From Clavelina lepadiformis (taxonomy: Eukaryota > Chordata > Ascidiacea > Aplousobranchia > Clavelinidae): a DNA stretch of 64,000 nucleotides. Below the pieces are notes generated by a model. The model made no database searches. It was not told the origin of the DNA and saw nothing but the letters and a program-made list of their open reading frames with translations. A program made the position numbers and the translations under genes. Shown here in pieces: positions 48,668-60,926 of the stretch; the first letter of the stretch is position 1, and each line of letters opens with the position of its first letter. The stretch lies in contig NC_135248.1 in NCBI RefSeq assembly GCF_947623445.1, positions 10,540,977 to 10,604,976 on the forward strand, in the 5' to 3' direction.

Positions 48668-51356
48668 TACTAGCCTCTAAATCTGTATACAGATGTACTG
48701 TACTATGACAAAGAAATTCGTTCGTTTGTGTACTACTCGTGTGAAGTATTACACAACGAACTTATCTGTCATAAAGACCGCGAATGCTGGCGGTTATTGT
48801 TAGAATATGAGCGAGGACGATAGATGGTTGATAAAATGATAACTTGTTTTACTTCTGCTTCGATGGATGAGTTCTCATTTCTCAAATTTGCGTGACTATG
48901 CTGTTAGTTGCTTGATTCTGTCTATACAAATTACTAAATTATAAAGTTCCCATTTTTATTTATTATAACACAAAGGCTTTTGCCTTTGGGCAAATCTTAC
49001 TGAATGTTACATAGCGCTGTAGTAACCAGTGAAATCGATCACATGAAAAGGAAAGATGGTAAACATTACAACGGTATTTATATGTGGCAAATCAGTTCAA
49101 GCGAGGAAATTATCTGACGTCATTAAGGAAAACTCAAGTCTAGTAAACAACTGAATTCCAATATCCCAAATTAAATTCCAAACATCTCAAAACAACTCGT
49201 GAGTCGTGACGTAATCGTCACAGTACCAAACACAATCAGTATAAGGTTATTTTCATTTGTTAAGTAAGCTTAAGGGAAAGCAAAACATGACATTTAACTG
49301 TATCCAAACCGGGCTTGCGACATTATTATTTTAACTAGGTGTGGCCAACACTGCACACAAATTTTCAATCGTTAATTACTCGAAAACTAAACATCGTAAA
49401 CTGATCGGATTTTTACAGGTTAGTAGCAAAAACATCTGGTTTCCTGTAGCCTATACATCATAATTGTAAAACTAAAGAAAGTGCATTTAGTGTAAATTAA
49501 GTATTTTTACAAGTGACACATTTCTAGAAGTTTTTCTTATTACGCCGCGCCCCCGCTGTGCGGAGAACCAGCTGACCGCGAGAAGACAACGCAAGAGAAT
49601 AGTTAGTCGAGTTAGTAGTGCGTAAATGAGTAAACGAAAACGATACGCTTCAATGCGGAGAGAGAGTAAAATTATGAAAATATGACAATACTGTATCTCA
49701 AAAATTAAAAAATCCAACTTTATAAAACAAACATGCACAGATAGCTGAACATTTTTTAGGAAAAGTCACCAAATTTCAAGTTTCTACAGCAAACAATGCA
49801 ACTGTACGCCATGTTATGCTGTGACTGTGTGCAGGAGAAGCCACATTTAGTGTAAATAGGGTTAAAAAGCTGCTATTAGGACAGCCTAACTGTTTTGTCA
49901 GATAAATTAAAATTGAAATCGAGTTTCAACAGAGGGCTGGGGTGGACCTCCTAGTATTACGTAATCGTTCCAAGTATGAAGGTGATGCAATAACGAGAAC
50001 AGAAGATAAGTTATCCCATGCGAAAGGTACACTGAGGTCTCGTAAACGGCCTTTGACCCCATTTAAATCAATCAATTTCTGCTCCTAGTAGTGCAATAGT
50101 GCACAACCAAGTTGTTCCCGTTTTTTGATCACGGTTTGTGAATTTCGGGAAAGTTAGTAACGTTGGCATCGGGAGGAATTCCTCTGTTCGCAAGGATCTT
50201 CGTTTTTGCGTGAAGATTCAACACAGCGCCAGCTACCGGTGGCTATACTTACTCTAACTTTGTTAGGGAATAACTTGCCAATTGGTATCGCATCTACAAT
50301 CAGGTTTAAACGGAGGGCTGGGGTGACCCCTATGTATGCTTCCTTCATTTGAAGTTGTTTTGTTTAAGTTGTTTAAGCCATGTTAAAGTTTTAATGAAGA
50401 CTATTAATTGTTTCGCTTGTTTTGTGGCATCTGGTAGACGCCATTTAATTGGTATTCACCCGTTTTCCACATTGAATATGGAAAACATATTAACAAAGTA
50501 TTTGCAATGGTTTAAGATTGCAATGAAGTTGATATTTAGGTAGACAAGTTTAAACCTTGAACCTATAACGTTATTAGGTTTGTAGCTATCTCACACCGAG
50601 TGATTTTTTTGGTTTTAGCCTTTGCTTTGGAACTTGCTGTAAAAGTAAAAACAAATCTTTTTCTCTCCCTCTTCAATTAGTATGATCTCAAATAAAATTT
50701 AACGAGACCAATAATTTGAAACATTGTGACTTTTGCTAAGAATTCTCCATGCAGCTGTTGATGTAGCCTATTAGGTGTCTTCGTCCAGTAAAAATTTTTT
50801 GAGTTATGGCTGTTTCCTTGCCTTTAAGTTTATAATTTTGCAGAATTTGTTCGATTTCTGTATGACGTAATGGTTTTTCACTCTGTGTGTTTGGCGGACG
50901 CCAAAACATGAAATCTTCATCGCATTGTTCCACTATTGTGGCTTGTCTGCGTAACGTATCAATCATCTGTGTTGTGTAACTTGTGTCACATTTTGACCCA
51001 GTACGAACCAACAGCAGGTCAGAACAAAGGTCTTGTGCAAACCTCGCCTATCTTTAAACAAAAGCACTACCATTCTTTATAATTGTCGGTTTCATTGAGC
51101 TTGATATAATTCAATGACATACTTTTTGCTTAGTCTTTTAATCTTGCAAAGTTTTTGTTGTAAATTTTTCACATTTTGCCCCCTTTTTTCAAGAGTAAAG
51201 CTAATCAGAATGCCTTGAACTAGATTTCTGCTTATTGCATTCATTGTAATTGTATTTCACATGAACAGTTATATTTATCATTATAAGATCTTTTGTTGAA
51301 CAAAGGTGTCCAAAATACATTCTTTGAGAGTTTAGGATGCCGAACAAGTTGCAGCG

Positions 51357-52056
51357 TTGATCACTGAAAATACCGATGATGTAGATATTGGTAGTTCAGC
51401 TGAAGGACTGAGTGATGATGCTGACCGTATGTTTCCAGAAGGTGAAAATGAAGCTAGGCCTATCACTTCAGAAGTTCAGAGGGTAGTGGTGATGAAGAAA
51501 TTTAAACAAGTTGACGTCGTACTTCTAAGAAATTGGTGAGGTCTATTGATAGTGCCATAGATCTTGATAACTAGCCTATGCTACCATTCCAAACAACCAA
51601 GGTAATTGAAAACAAAAAAGAAGGAATGTATGTCCTGGACAACAACATCGCCGAAGGCAGCTGGAAGGCTAATAATGCTAACAAGTGCTAATATTATTCC
51701 AACCAAACCCAGAGTGAAGCATAAATTCCAGCAGATTATGTCATTCTTTGATGAATGGCAGTTACTCATCACAACACAGATTTTTAAAACAATCGTCTTC
51801 TGTACAAATTCGGGTATTCAGGAACGTTGTTTTCGGTTAAAATGAAGCAGATTGAATGTTTGTTTACGTCCAAGAAACCACTGTAAAAGAAAACAAAGCA
51901 TTTATCGGGCTGATGTACATCAGAGGTTTTTTGCAATGGGCACTTTACCATGTGTCACGAATATTCTTCGCTGAGTTTGGTCATTCTGTTTTTAATGCAA
52001 CAATTTCAATAAATCGCTTTAGGGTTTTGTCTGCCCAGATTTTCTTTGATGACTAG
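51357..52056 (+). mobile_element. Remnant of a piggyBac-type transposase (N-terminal part)
   Basis: Plus-strand pieces 51357-51539 (acidic DDADRMFPEGENEARP) and 51856-52056 (VKENKAFIGLMYIRGFLQWA, then SINRFRVLSAQIFFDD) match the start of the DDE_Tnp_1_7 domain of piggyBac transposases, where KAFIGL and NRF..I..FL.FDD are typical. Intervening frames hold stops, and the catalytic Asp region is absent. TTAA-flanked ends were not located. Confidence 0.6.
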
Positions 52057-54255
52057 GCCTAGATGACCCAAAAGCAGCGTTAGAAATGTGATAGTTTTTC
52101 TGCAATGCACGCAGTGTTTGTAACATAAAAAATTGCGTCGATATTCTAGAGCTTGATGATTTTTTGTCTCTTGACAAAACCCTGTATTCCACTCAAACAG
52201 ATGTGTCATTTTGTCAGTATAACAAAAACAAGCCAGCAAAATATGGGCTTCTTTTTAAAAGTACAAATAGTGCTTGAATGCCTTACACTTATACAGCTAT
52301 TGCCTATGCCGGTGAGAGGAGAAAGTCGATGAAAACCAGTTTTCAAAAATCCGATTATTTAGTAACCCTAGTGTATGCAGCCACTATGTCCTGGGTATAT
52401 GCTAAGAACGTGTTCTTCCTGCATTTAGTTACGCATTATTTAGAATAACAATGAATGCATAAAATTATTTTAGTTGTAGTGTTTCATATAATTTTAATTA
52501 TTTAAAATATATAAATTAAATTAAAAACTCTTAATAATTTTGATTCCTTTTTTTATATAGTGTGTTACATCGTTACTTTGCCCTCTTGAGTGATATTGAT
52601 GCTTGCGCAAACAACCAATGTTTCACTTTCACTGCTTGAAATTGGATTGAGTAGGATGTCTTGCTGTGGGCAGCAGGACAACCACAGTAGCTGTGGTTTA
52701 TTGTACTTCTGTCTGTGTGTTAAATAAAATACTTCAATGCAAAACTTTAAACCGATTCACTCATATTAGTTTTCACATGAGAACAAAGCAAATCAGTTGA
52801 ACTATGACCGTCAAGAAATCTTTCTTCGATCAAATATGACGGGCAACCTGCAGCAGCGTTGGTTATTCAGTATATAATAAGAAAATATCGGTAACGTTGC
52901 AGTTAAGTGGTGTTGTTGTTTGTTTACTCTGCGGTAGTTCAATCAATTTGGAAATATAGTCAGCGAGATACGGGCGACGTAATTGAGAAATCAGACCATG
53001 TTTTACACTTCATTTCTACACTGCTACGCAAAGCGATAAAACCAGTTAGCATGCCAAATGTAATGTTTCCTCATTTTCGTAACACAGTTTAAAACTTCAG
53101 GGTCATAAATTAGTTTAAACCACTTGGCATGTTAAAATATGTCCACTAAACCCAAGCGAGAAAAACCTGAAAATGAGATGTGCCGTATAAGGAGGAAGTA
53201 CACAAAAAGTTACACTAGTTCTTATTTAACCTGACGTTATGAAAAGCATAAAGGCTCATTATTTTTATACAAGTAACTTGAAGGGGTTTGTTATTAAAAC
53301 TGTCAAGTTTCATAAAACTACCCTAAGCAAAACATGTGTTTTAGAGGGAGGTGGACGAATATGCCTCTCAGGTGCTTCTTGAGCATCTTCTGCACCCGTG
53401 TAAAATAGGGTTAAAACATGAAAAATTTGTGCATTTGCTCTTGTTACGTGTACTTACTGGCACTTACTAGTACTAGTACTTACTGGGCTGCAAAGTTATC
53501 TTTTAATCTAATCAAAAGTTTCATCTTATTTTCAAATTGCTTCTGCTTTGAAATGCCATAAATTTTGTAGATTTAACACTTGTTGGTTACGGCAGTTAAA
53601 ACCAACAAATATTTAACTACTTTTAGTGGGTTTTTTTTTAACAGAAAAGTATGATACAAAACTTTGTCAGCCGACATATATTTATATGTCTGCACGTTTT
53701 TTGTGCTTAGTTTTTATTGTTTTGTCTCACAAAATATGCAATGGGTGTAGACAAGAAAAGTCAATTAAATGACAATCTTATGACTCTGAATTTATTTAGA
53801 GCCTAAAAGGTCTATTATTTTATACTCAACTTTGACAGACCTAAGCTTGTCATTGCAAATAATCCGTGCTATTGGCTCGTGCCGTGGTAATAAACATCAT
53901 TTTTTTAAATTTGCCACTTGTTTATATGCATGATTATATTAGATGAAATATAAATCATATCATGTGCATAACACCATGATGACTAAAACCATTTCCATAG
54001 AAATGTTTAACAGCTTAACACTTGAGATTTTTTTGTTAAAACAATCATTGTCATGCTGTGTAGGAACATTAGATCAAAGTGTTCAATTTAAAAATATATT
54101 TAGTTAGCATTGAAAGTGGTTACATTCGTAAGTCTCAGTCATGCTTGAGTTGACAAATAAATGAAAGTTTTGTGTATTTTTTTGCGATCTAATAAGTTTT
54201 TATGTTTTTTTTTTTGTAATTTCAGAGTTTTAGAAGGTCACTTTTATAAGGAAAA

Positions 54256-56653
54256 ATGTCATCTCAACTGAAAATAAAAACAAGTGTGTTGGATGACTTG
54301 TGTAGTCGATTCCTGTTGAACATACCGCAATCAGAAAAGGAAGACATGATTCGATTTTGCTTCCAAATAGAAATTGCACATTGGTTTTACCTAGACTTTT
54401 ATCGACCAGAAGATCCCACCTTGCCTGATTGTAGAATGCGAGAATTTGCCAAGGTTATTTTCACAGAATATCCTTTTCTTTTAAACCCAAGGGATGTGGA
54501 TGTGGTCAACGTTCTAGATAGGTATATTTTCTGTATAAAAACAGACAGGTTTTAAAAATTTGATAAGTTATGCTGAGATTTCTCTTAGTTTAAAAGAAAT
54601 TTTATTGGTTCTGTTGTATGGTATGCACCACTGATATGGTATCACAATCTTTATTTATGGACCAATGAAAGTCTGCGTGACGTAAACATGGTGATAATTC
54701 CTCAGAATCTTCTTCAATTGCGCCCTGGTTACTGAACTCATCTTTGTGCAAGTTCCGATTGATACACATTTTTCTCATAGTTTTTTATCTTTTTGTATTG
54801 CCCGAATTCGGAACTGTCCATCAGGGGTGAGGCCGCGAGCGTCAATTATGCCTTGCTCAAGGGTGTTACAACAACAGTAGCATTAATCGAAACACTGATC
54901 ACATTATTATGAGTCAGCCGCTTAACTACTGTGTTGCAATCAACATGTTCCACGTGTAAGTCAGTAACCTTCCAAGTTTTTTGCAAGTATTTGTGGCTAA
55001 ATTTTTGAACCATCTTCATTGCTGAGCTCATTCTTTTTTTTAGCGGAAACACGGCTGGTTGATGTGGAGCTGCACTTGGCGTGATAATTAAGCATGGTTA
55101 ATCGACCTCAGGAATAACGAGTGACCTCAGTACAACTAATTCTCAGACGAGCCCCCAGATGTCACAAGTGAATTACTGGATATAACCAATTATTTACTGA
55201 TGTCCGGAAGGAGAAGCTTTCAGTACAACAAGCAAACTAGGATGCTGCTACAGTGCCCTGAAAACCCACGCGTATAGCTCAATTATCATATGTAGCATCG
55301 CCTTACACCAATCCATAAAAAACAAATGAGCTCGGCAATGAAAATGGTTGACAAATTAAGTTACAAATACTTGCAAAACCCACGGGGAGGGGAGGGTACT
55401 GCCTTACATGTGAAACAAGTTGATTTTGACAAAGTGCACCAACGAGCCTTCCAAAAATTTATCCATGCATATGTGTGTATAAATATGATCGCAATTTTGC
55501 TTGAGTAATTTGTGTTTACAAGCATATATTTTTACTTCGTAAACATTAAACTGTAGCAATTTAACTGTTTTCCACTTTTTTCTATTGGAAAGGTAAGCAT
55601 AAAAGTGGTATGCACAGTAGCATGTACACGAAATAGTGCAGTAGCTAGTAACATGTATATAATTTTTAATAAATGAGTTTATAAAATATTATTTTATTTT
55701 TTAGGTGGAAGGAATACAAAAGAACTGTTCCAACCTACGGGGCCATATTGTTAGATTCCAGTCTAGAACATGTGCTTCTGGTTCAAGGCTTTTGGATAAA
55801 AGCAAGTTGGGGCTTTCCAAAGGGTAAAGTAAACAAAAATGAAAACCCGGAAGTCTGCGCAACTAGGGAGGTTTTAGAAGAAACTGGCTATAATATAAGT
55901 GGAAAAATCGACAAGACACAATATGCAGAACATCACTTAAATGAACAGTTGAGCCGACTTTATTATGTGCCGGGTGTGCCAATGGACACTACATTCAAGC
56001 CACAGACAAGAGGTGAAATAAAAAGTTTGCAATGGTTCAACATCAACGACTTGCCTGCACATAAAAAAGATCTCACCCCAAAGCATCACCTAAACATGGC
56101 TGCCAACTGCTTTTTCATGGTGATCCCATTTATTAAACAAATAAGACGATGGATTTCTACAAAAAAATCCACTCTGGAAACAGCTGATCAAATTCCCAAC
56201 CCTGCTGTAAGTGTAGTAAAAGTGAAGAATGAATCCAAGAGAACTCGATCGAAAGAGAGGCTGAAAGGTGGTCAAAGCCCAATAAAGTCGGGCCAGGGCA
56301 AGCACACATCAGGTTTACCTTCAAAATCACCAAGCTCAACAAGCAGCAAAATGGAACCGGAATCCGTTCAGCAGCAGATGACGTATTTTCAATCTTCCAA
56401 CAATGCCCATTTGGAATTGTTTAACAGCTTGTCAAAGGATACTAACGGCAGCTCTTCCAGACAGAAGAAAAGGGGAAACAGCCGATGCCGAGGTGAGAGA
56501 TTACTTCACCAGGTTTCTACTACTCCTATGGTGCAAGTAACCAGCCAAGCACGAGGAAGAATTTTGCAAAATTGCTTTATACCAAACGCATGGAAGAACT
56601 TCACTTTTAATCATGATGCTTTGTCCAGAGCTATTATGGGATCGCAAACCTAA
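54256..56653 (+). CDS. DCP2: mRNA-decapping enzyme 2
   Basis: Two coding exons, 54256-54521 and 55705-56653 (TAA), GT-AG in phase (Arg codon AG|G), giving 404 aa. The DCP2 box A region is clear: SVLDDLCSRFLLNIPQSEKE and FCFQIEIAHWFYLDFY. The Nudix domain follows: PTYGAILLDSS, GFPKGKVNKNENPEV and the catalytic Nudix box at 129-151 (G129, E135, REVLEETGY with E147 and E148). Residues about 215-370 are charged and disordered. The C-terminus NFTFNHDALSRAIMG matches the conserved FxFDHxAIM end of animal DCP2. The enzyme hydrolyses the 5' cap in cytoplasmic mRNA decay with DCP1/EDC partners. An acceptor TTTCAG after a T-rich tract ends at 54225, 30 bases before the ATG. The intron holds an inverted repeat. 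Confidence 0.96.
54846..55508. repeat. Imperfect inverted repeat with related open frames in the DCP2 intron
   Basis: The minus-strand segment 54846-55052 and plus-strand segment 55326-55508 encode related peptides: MSSAMKMVQKFSHKYLQ and MSSAMKMVDKLSYKYLQ, each followed by a LHVE/LHVK-x-VD block. At DNA level ATGAGCTCAGCAATGAAGAT on the minus strand matches ATGAGCTCGGCAATGAAAAT on the plus strand. The arms are head to head, about 270 bp apart. The peptide family is not recognised, and both frames look too short for a gene. Likely an unnamed repeat inserted twice or an inverted duplication. Confidence 0.7.
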
Positions 56654-58046
56654 TTTTTATTTTTATTGTTTTTAAACTTATTAACAGCTTTCCCCGTGGT
56701 ATTCGAGAGAAGCATAAGTGAGTTATTTCACAATATTTTACTGTGTCGTTTAGTAAGCAGAAGCCTAATGCTGCAGAAGATATTTTCCAAAAAAAACTTC
56801 CGTCTTAGACATGGAATCTTTATTGATATTCACAGCAGTGTTTCACGAATGCAAATTTTATGTCAAGGCATTTGGTAATTCGAGCTTTGGCAAAAATGCT
56901 ATTGTAGCATGTTACACAACTCTGGATATGAAGTGACTGTAACTAACCGAAGAGAGATGCCCAAGATTATTGCCACAATTAAAATATAGTGTCGGCCAGT
57001 CAGTGTAGGTTTTACTGTCACCTGATAGTGAGCTGTAGTTGGAACTTGGAAGCATGTTTTTATTCTTCTGAAGATTTTTAGTTATTTGTTATTCCCATGT
57101 GACACAGTACACTGTTTTTACGCCCACAAAAGGAACACTTAAAACAGTTTTGTAAGAAAAATGTCGAACTGTAATGTGCATCTAGCACAACATTGGTCTT
57201 TTATATATTAATTGCACTGTTATAACCAATTACAGATTTCACGTTCAGGTTTGTTTTGAAATTGTTAAATTTCTATGTATGATTTCAGCAGCTGGTATGT
57301 TCTTTACGCTTTTCATAAATTTTATTATAGGTTACGTATGTACTTTTTTGATTTCTTCATTCTGCAATTTTTCTTGTAAAGTGTACACATAGCCAGTAAG
57401 CCTATGGCATGGCCTCAATTCTTGACCTAGTGCAACTTTGAAGTTACGTTTTAGCCGAAACTTTTTATGCTGTTAAATTTGGTCTACTTGCTTCCTTATT
57501 GACTTACATTTTGGCCTGCATGCAGTAACTATAAAGTACTTTCTAGTTTGAAATTGTAACTGCATTGTATAAAACGTAGAGCAATATTGATTCTCTTGCT
57601 GTAATTGGTTGTATTATTTTAGTGCATTTCGTTTTTATTTTGACCTACACATATTTGCCAATCACTTGTATTGACGAGGCCTGGTTTTACACGAACTTAT
57701 TGCAGTGTTACAGATAGGGATGTGCCGAATTGAACATTAATATTATTCAACAATGCATTGTTGTTATTCTCACAAATTATCCAAATTCTTTATCCTGTAA
57801 AAAGTAAAATAACAAAAGCAAAATTTTCAAGTTTGCGTTTGTTTGTTTACTTCACTGCAAAGGCAGTGGAATGTTTGCAACTGTTTTTGTAATATCACAT
57901 GCTCCAAAAGAGGTCAATGTATATCATTCATTAATGATGCAACCCCTTTACTTCCATGCATACAATTTTTTTCGCCTTGGCACATCGCTAGTTACAAACA
58001 CTGTGTATTAAATTTTTTACGCAGCTGATAATTATAGACTTTAACA
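56654..58046. other. DCP2 3' UTR and spacer to ICMT
   Basis: No exon or element recognised. A 70-codon open frame just after the DCP2 stop (56666-56878) has no recognised domain. An acceptor-like TTTTTTACGCAG ends at 58024, 22 bases before the ICMT start. Confidence 0.5.
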
Positions 58047-59343
58047 ATGATTATTCATGCTAAAGTTGCACTGTTGTCTATGCTGGCTACATTTTCATGG
58101 AACGGCATATTTCGAATTCATCAATACAGTAGCTTCTATTTTACATCTACTGCCATCATCCTGTTTGTAGCAACACACGGAGTGCTGCTAATTTGGTCTT
58201 ACAAATTCCTTATACAGGTAAGATATTTTGCAGTGTTCAAATTACTTTCAACTCAACTATTTTTACTCACATCTGTGCAAATCTTCTTTATCAGCATATG
58301 TGGCGAGCCTACCTGTTTGGTGCATTTCTTTGGATTGGTGCAAATATAGTCTGGCATGCTCCACCACTTTACTTATCCACTGGATTATACATTTGTTTGC
58401 TGTCCACTTTTCACCTCGGTGAATATCTTGCAACTGCACTCTTCAATCCAACCACGATCACCATTGATTCTTTTTTGTTGAATCACAGCGTTGAATTTAA
58501 TTTAGCTCTTGCGGTCAGCTGGCTTGAGCATGGCATTTTGGTCTTTATTTGTCCAGGTATATTTTTTTGAGTTAACTTGGCTTGAACATAGACCATGCAT
58601 GTATTATTTATACCATAAATCGTTCAAAGCTTTTTCTACTTCTTGATTAGGAATGAAATCCTGTGCATGGATTACAACGGTTGGTTTCCTTCTTACATTT
58701 ACCGGAGACTTTGTGCGTAAACTTGCCATGTATACAGCAGGTAACATGAAACTTATCAGCATCTCTACAAGGGGTTCTGGCCTTTTTTTTCTAGCGAAAA
58801 CTGCATTACAGAAATTATGAGTTTTTTTTTATTAAAAATAAATTGGGAAAACCTGTTTTATCTTCTAACTGCCAACAAACCCGAAGTAGTGTGTTATGGG
58901 TAAAACATGAATCGATAAATTTGGTAATATTATGTCGATGCTTGCAGGAAAAAGTTTTAATCACATTGTACAGTACCAAAAAGAAGAAAGCCATGGCTTG
59001 GTCACCAGTGGTGTGTATGGTTTGGTTCGACATCCATCGTATACTGGCTGGTTTATATGGAGCATATCCACACAGGTTGGTGGTTCTATGGGGACGCCTA
59101 AAGATTCATTTTTTCAAGTACTTGTAGGATGGATAATGATAAATAACCTTTTAGATATTGCTTTGTAATCCTGTCTGTTGCGTGGCATATGCAATTGCAT
59201 CATGGAAGTTCTTCAGTGAAAGAATATTTTACGAAGAATCAACACTGCTAAATTTCTTTGGGCAAGATTATGTAAATTATCAAAAGAAAGTACCCAGCGG
59301 TATTCCGTTTGTCAGTGGATTTATACTGCAGTATAGGAGTTAA
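58047..59343 (+). CDS. ICMT: Protein-S-isoprenylcysteine O-methyltransferase
   Basis: Five exons: 58047-58217, 58295-58556, 58651-58740, 58948-59075 and 59155-59343 (TAA), GT-AG with matching phases, giving 279 aa against 284 in human. Several hydrophobic segments fit an ER multi-span enzyme. Conserved features: FHLGEYLATALFNP, DSFLLNHSVEFNLA, RKLAMYTAGKSFNHIVQ, HGLVTSGVYGLVRHPSYTGW (SAM and substrate binding) and the C-terminus NYQKKVPSGIPF. The enzyme methylates the prenylated C-terminal Cys of CaaX proteins such as Ras and lamins after RCE1 cleavage. An acceptor-like site lies 22 bases before the ATG. It converges on the TPI gene 285 bp downstream. Confidence 0.96.
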
Positions 59344-59468
59344 CCGAAGTGGTATTTAAATATTTTTTAATCTGCCTTCGTCGTACTTTGTGTTATTTAT
59401 ATTTATAAACTTTTTTGTATGCAAGTTCTGTGTAATCATCAATCATTCCACTTACGACAAACATTCTC

Positions 59469-59482
59469 AATAAAGCAATAAA
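59469..59482 (+). terminator. Twin AATAAA polyadenylation signals after ICMT
   Basis: AATAAA occurs at 59469-59474 and 59477-59482, about 130 bp after the ICMT stop and before the convergent TPI stop, so it is well placed to end the ICMT transcript. Confidence 0.7.
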
Positions 59483-59628
59483 CACAAGGAAATTGTGTTG
59501 TACTTTGGCAAATAACACCATTCATTTCATATGCAAAGAGTGTCTGGCTATGCATAATTAACTGACTGCAACAAACAACGAGAAGTATATGTATGAAACT
59601 TTAGTGAAATTGACAGTATACTGATAAC

Positions 59629-60926
<1,298 letters not shown>

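Larger units (their letters stand above)
45231..54255. other. Long gene-poor region with transposon remnants
   Basis: Contains hAT-like elements at 46488-46993 and 47923-48667 and a piggyBac remnant around 51357-52056. The phrase GAGGGCTGGGGTG occurs at about 49932 and 50312 in the same orientation, suggesting a repeat. The sequence ACACAGCGCCA followed by TACCG near 50220 also occurs near 4232. The stretch 52700-54200 shows nothing identifiable. Confidence 0.45.

Noticed and set aside
50736-51011. 91-residue minus-strand open frame near the piggyBac remnant
   Set aside because: No recognisable transposase motif and no splice context; similarity could not be tested without a search.
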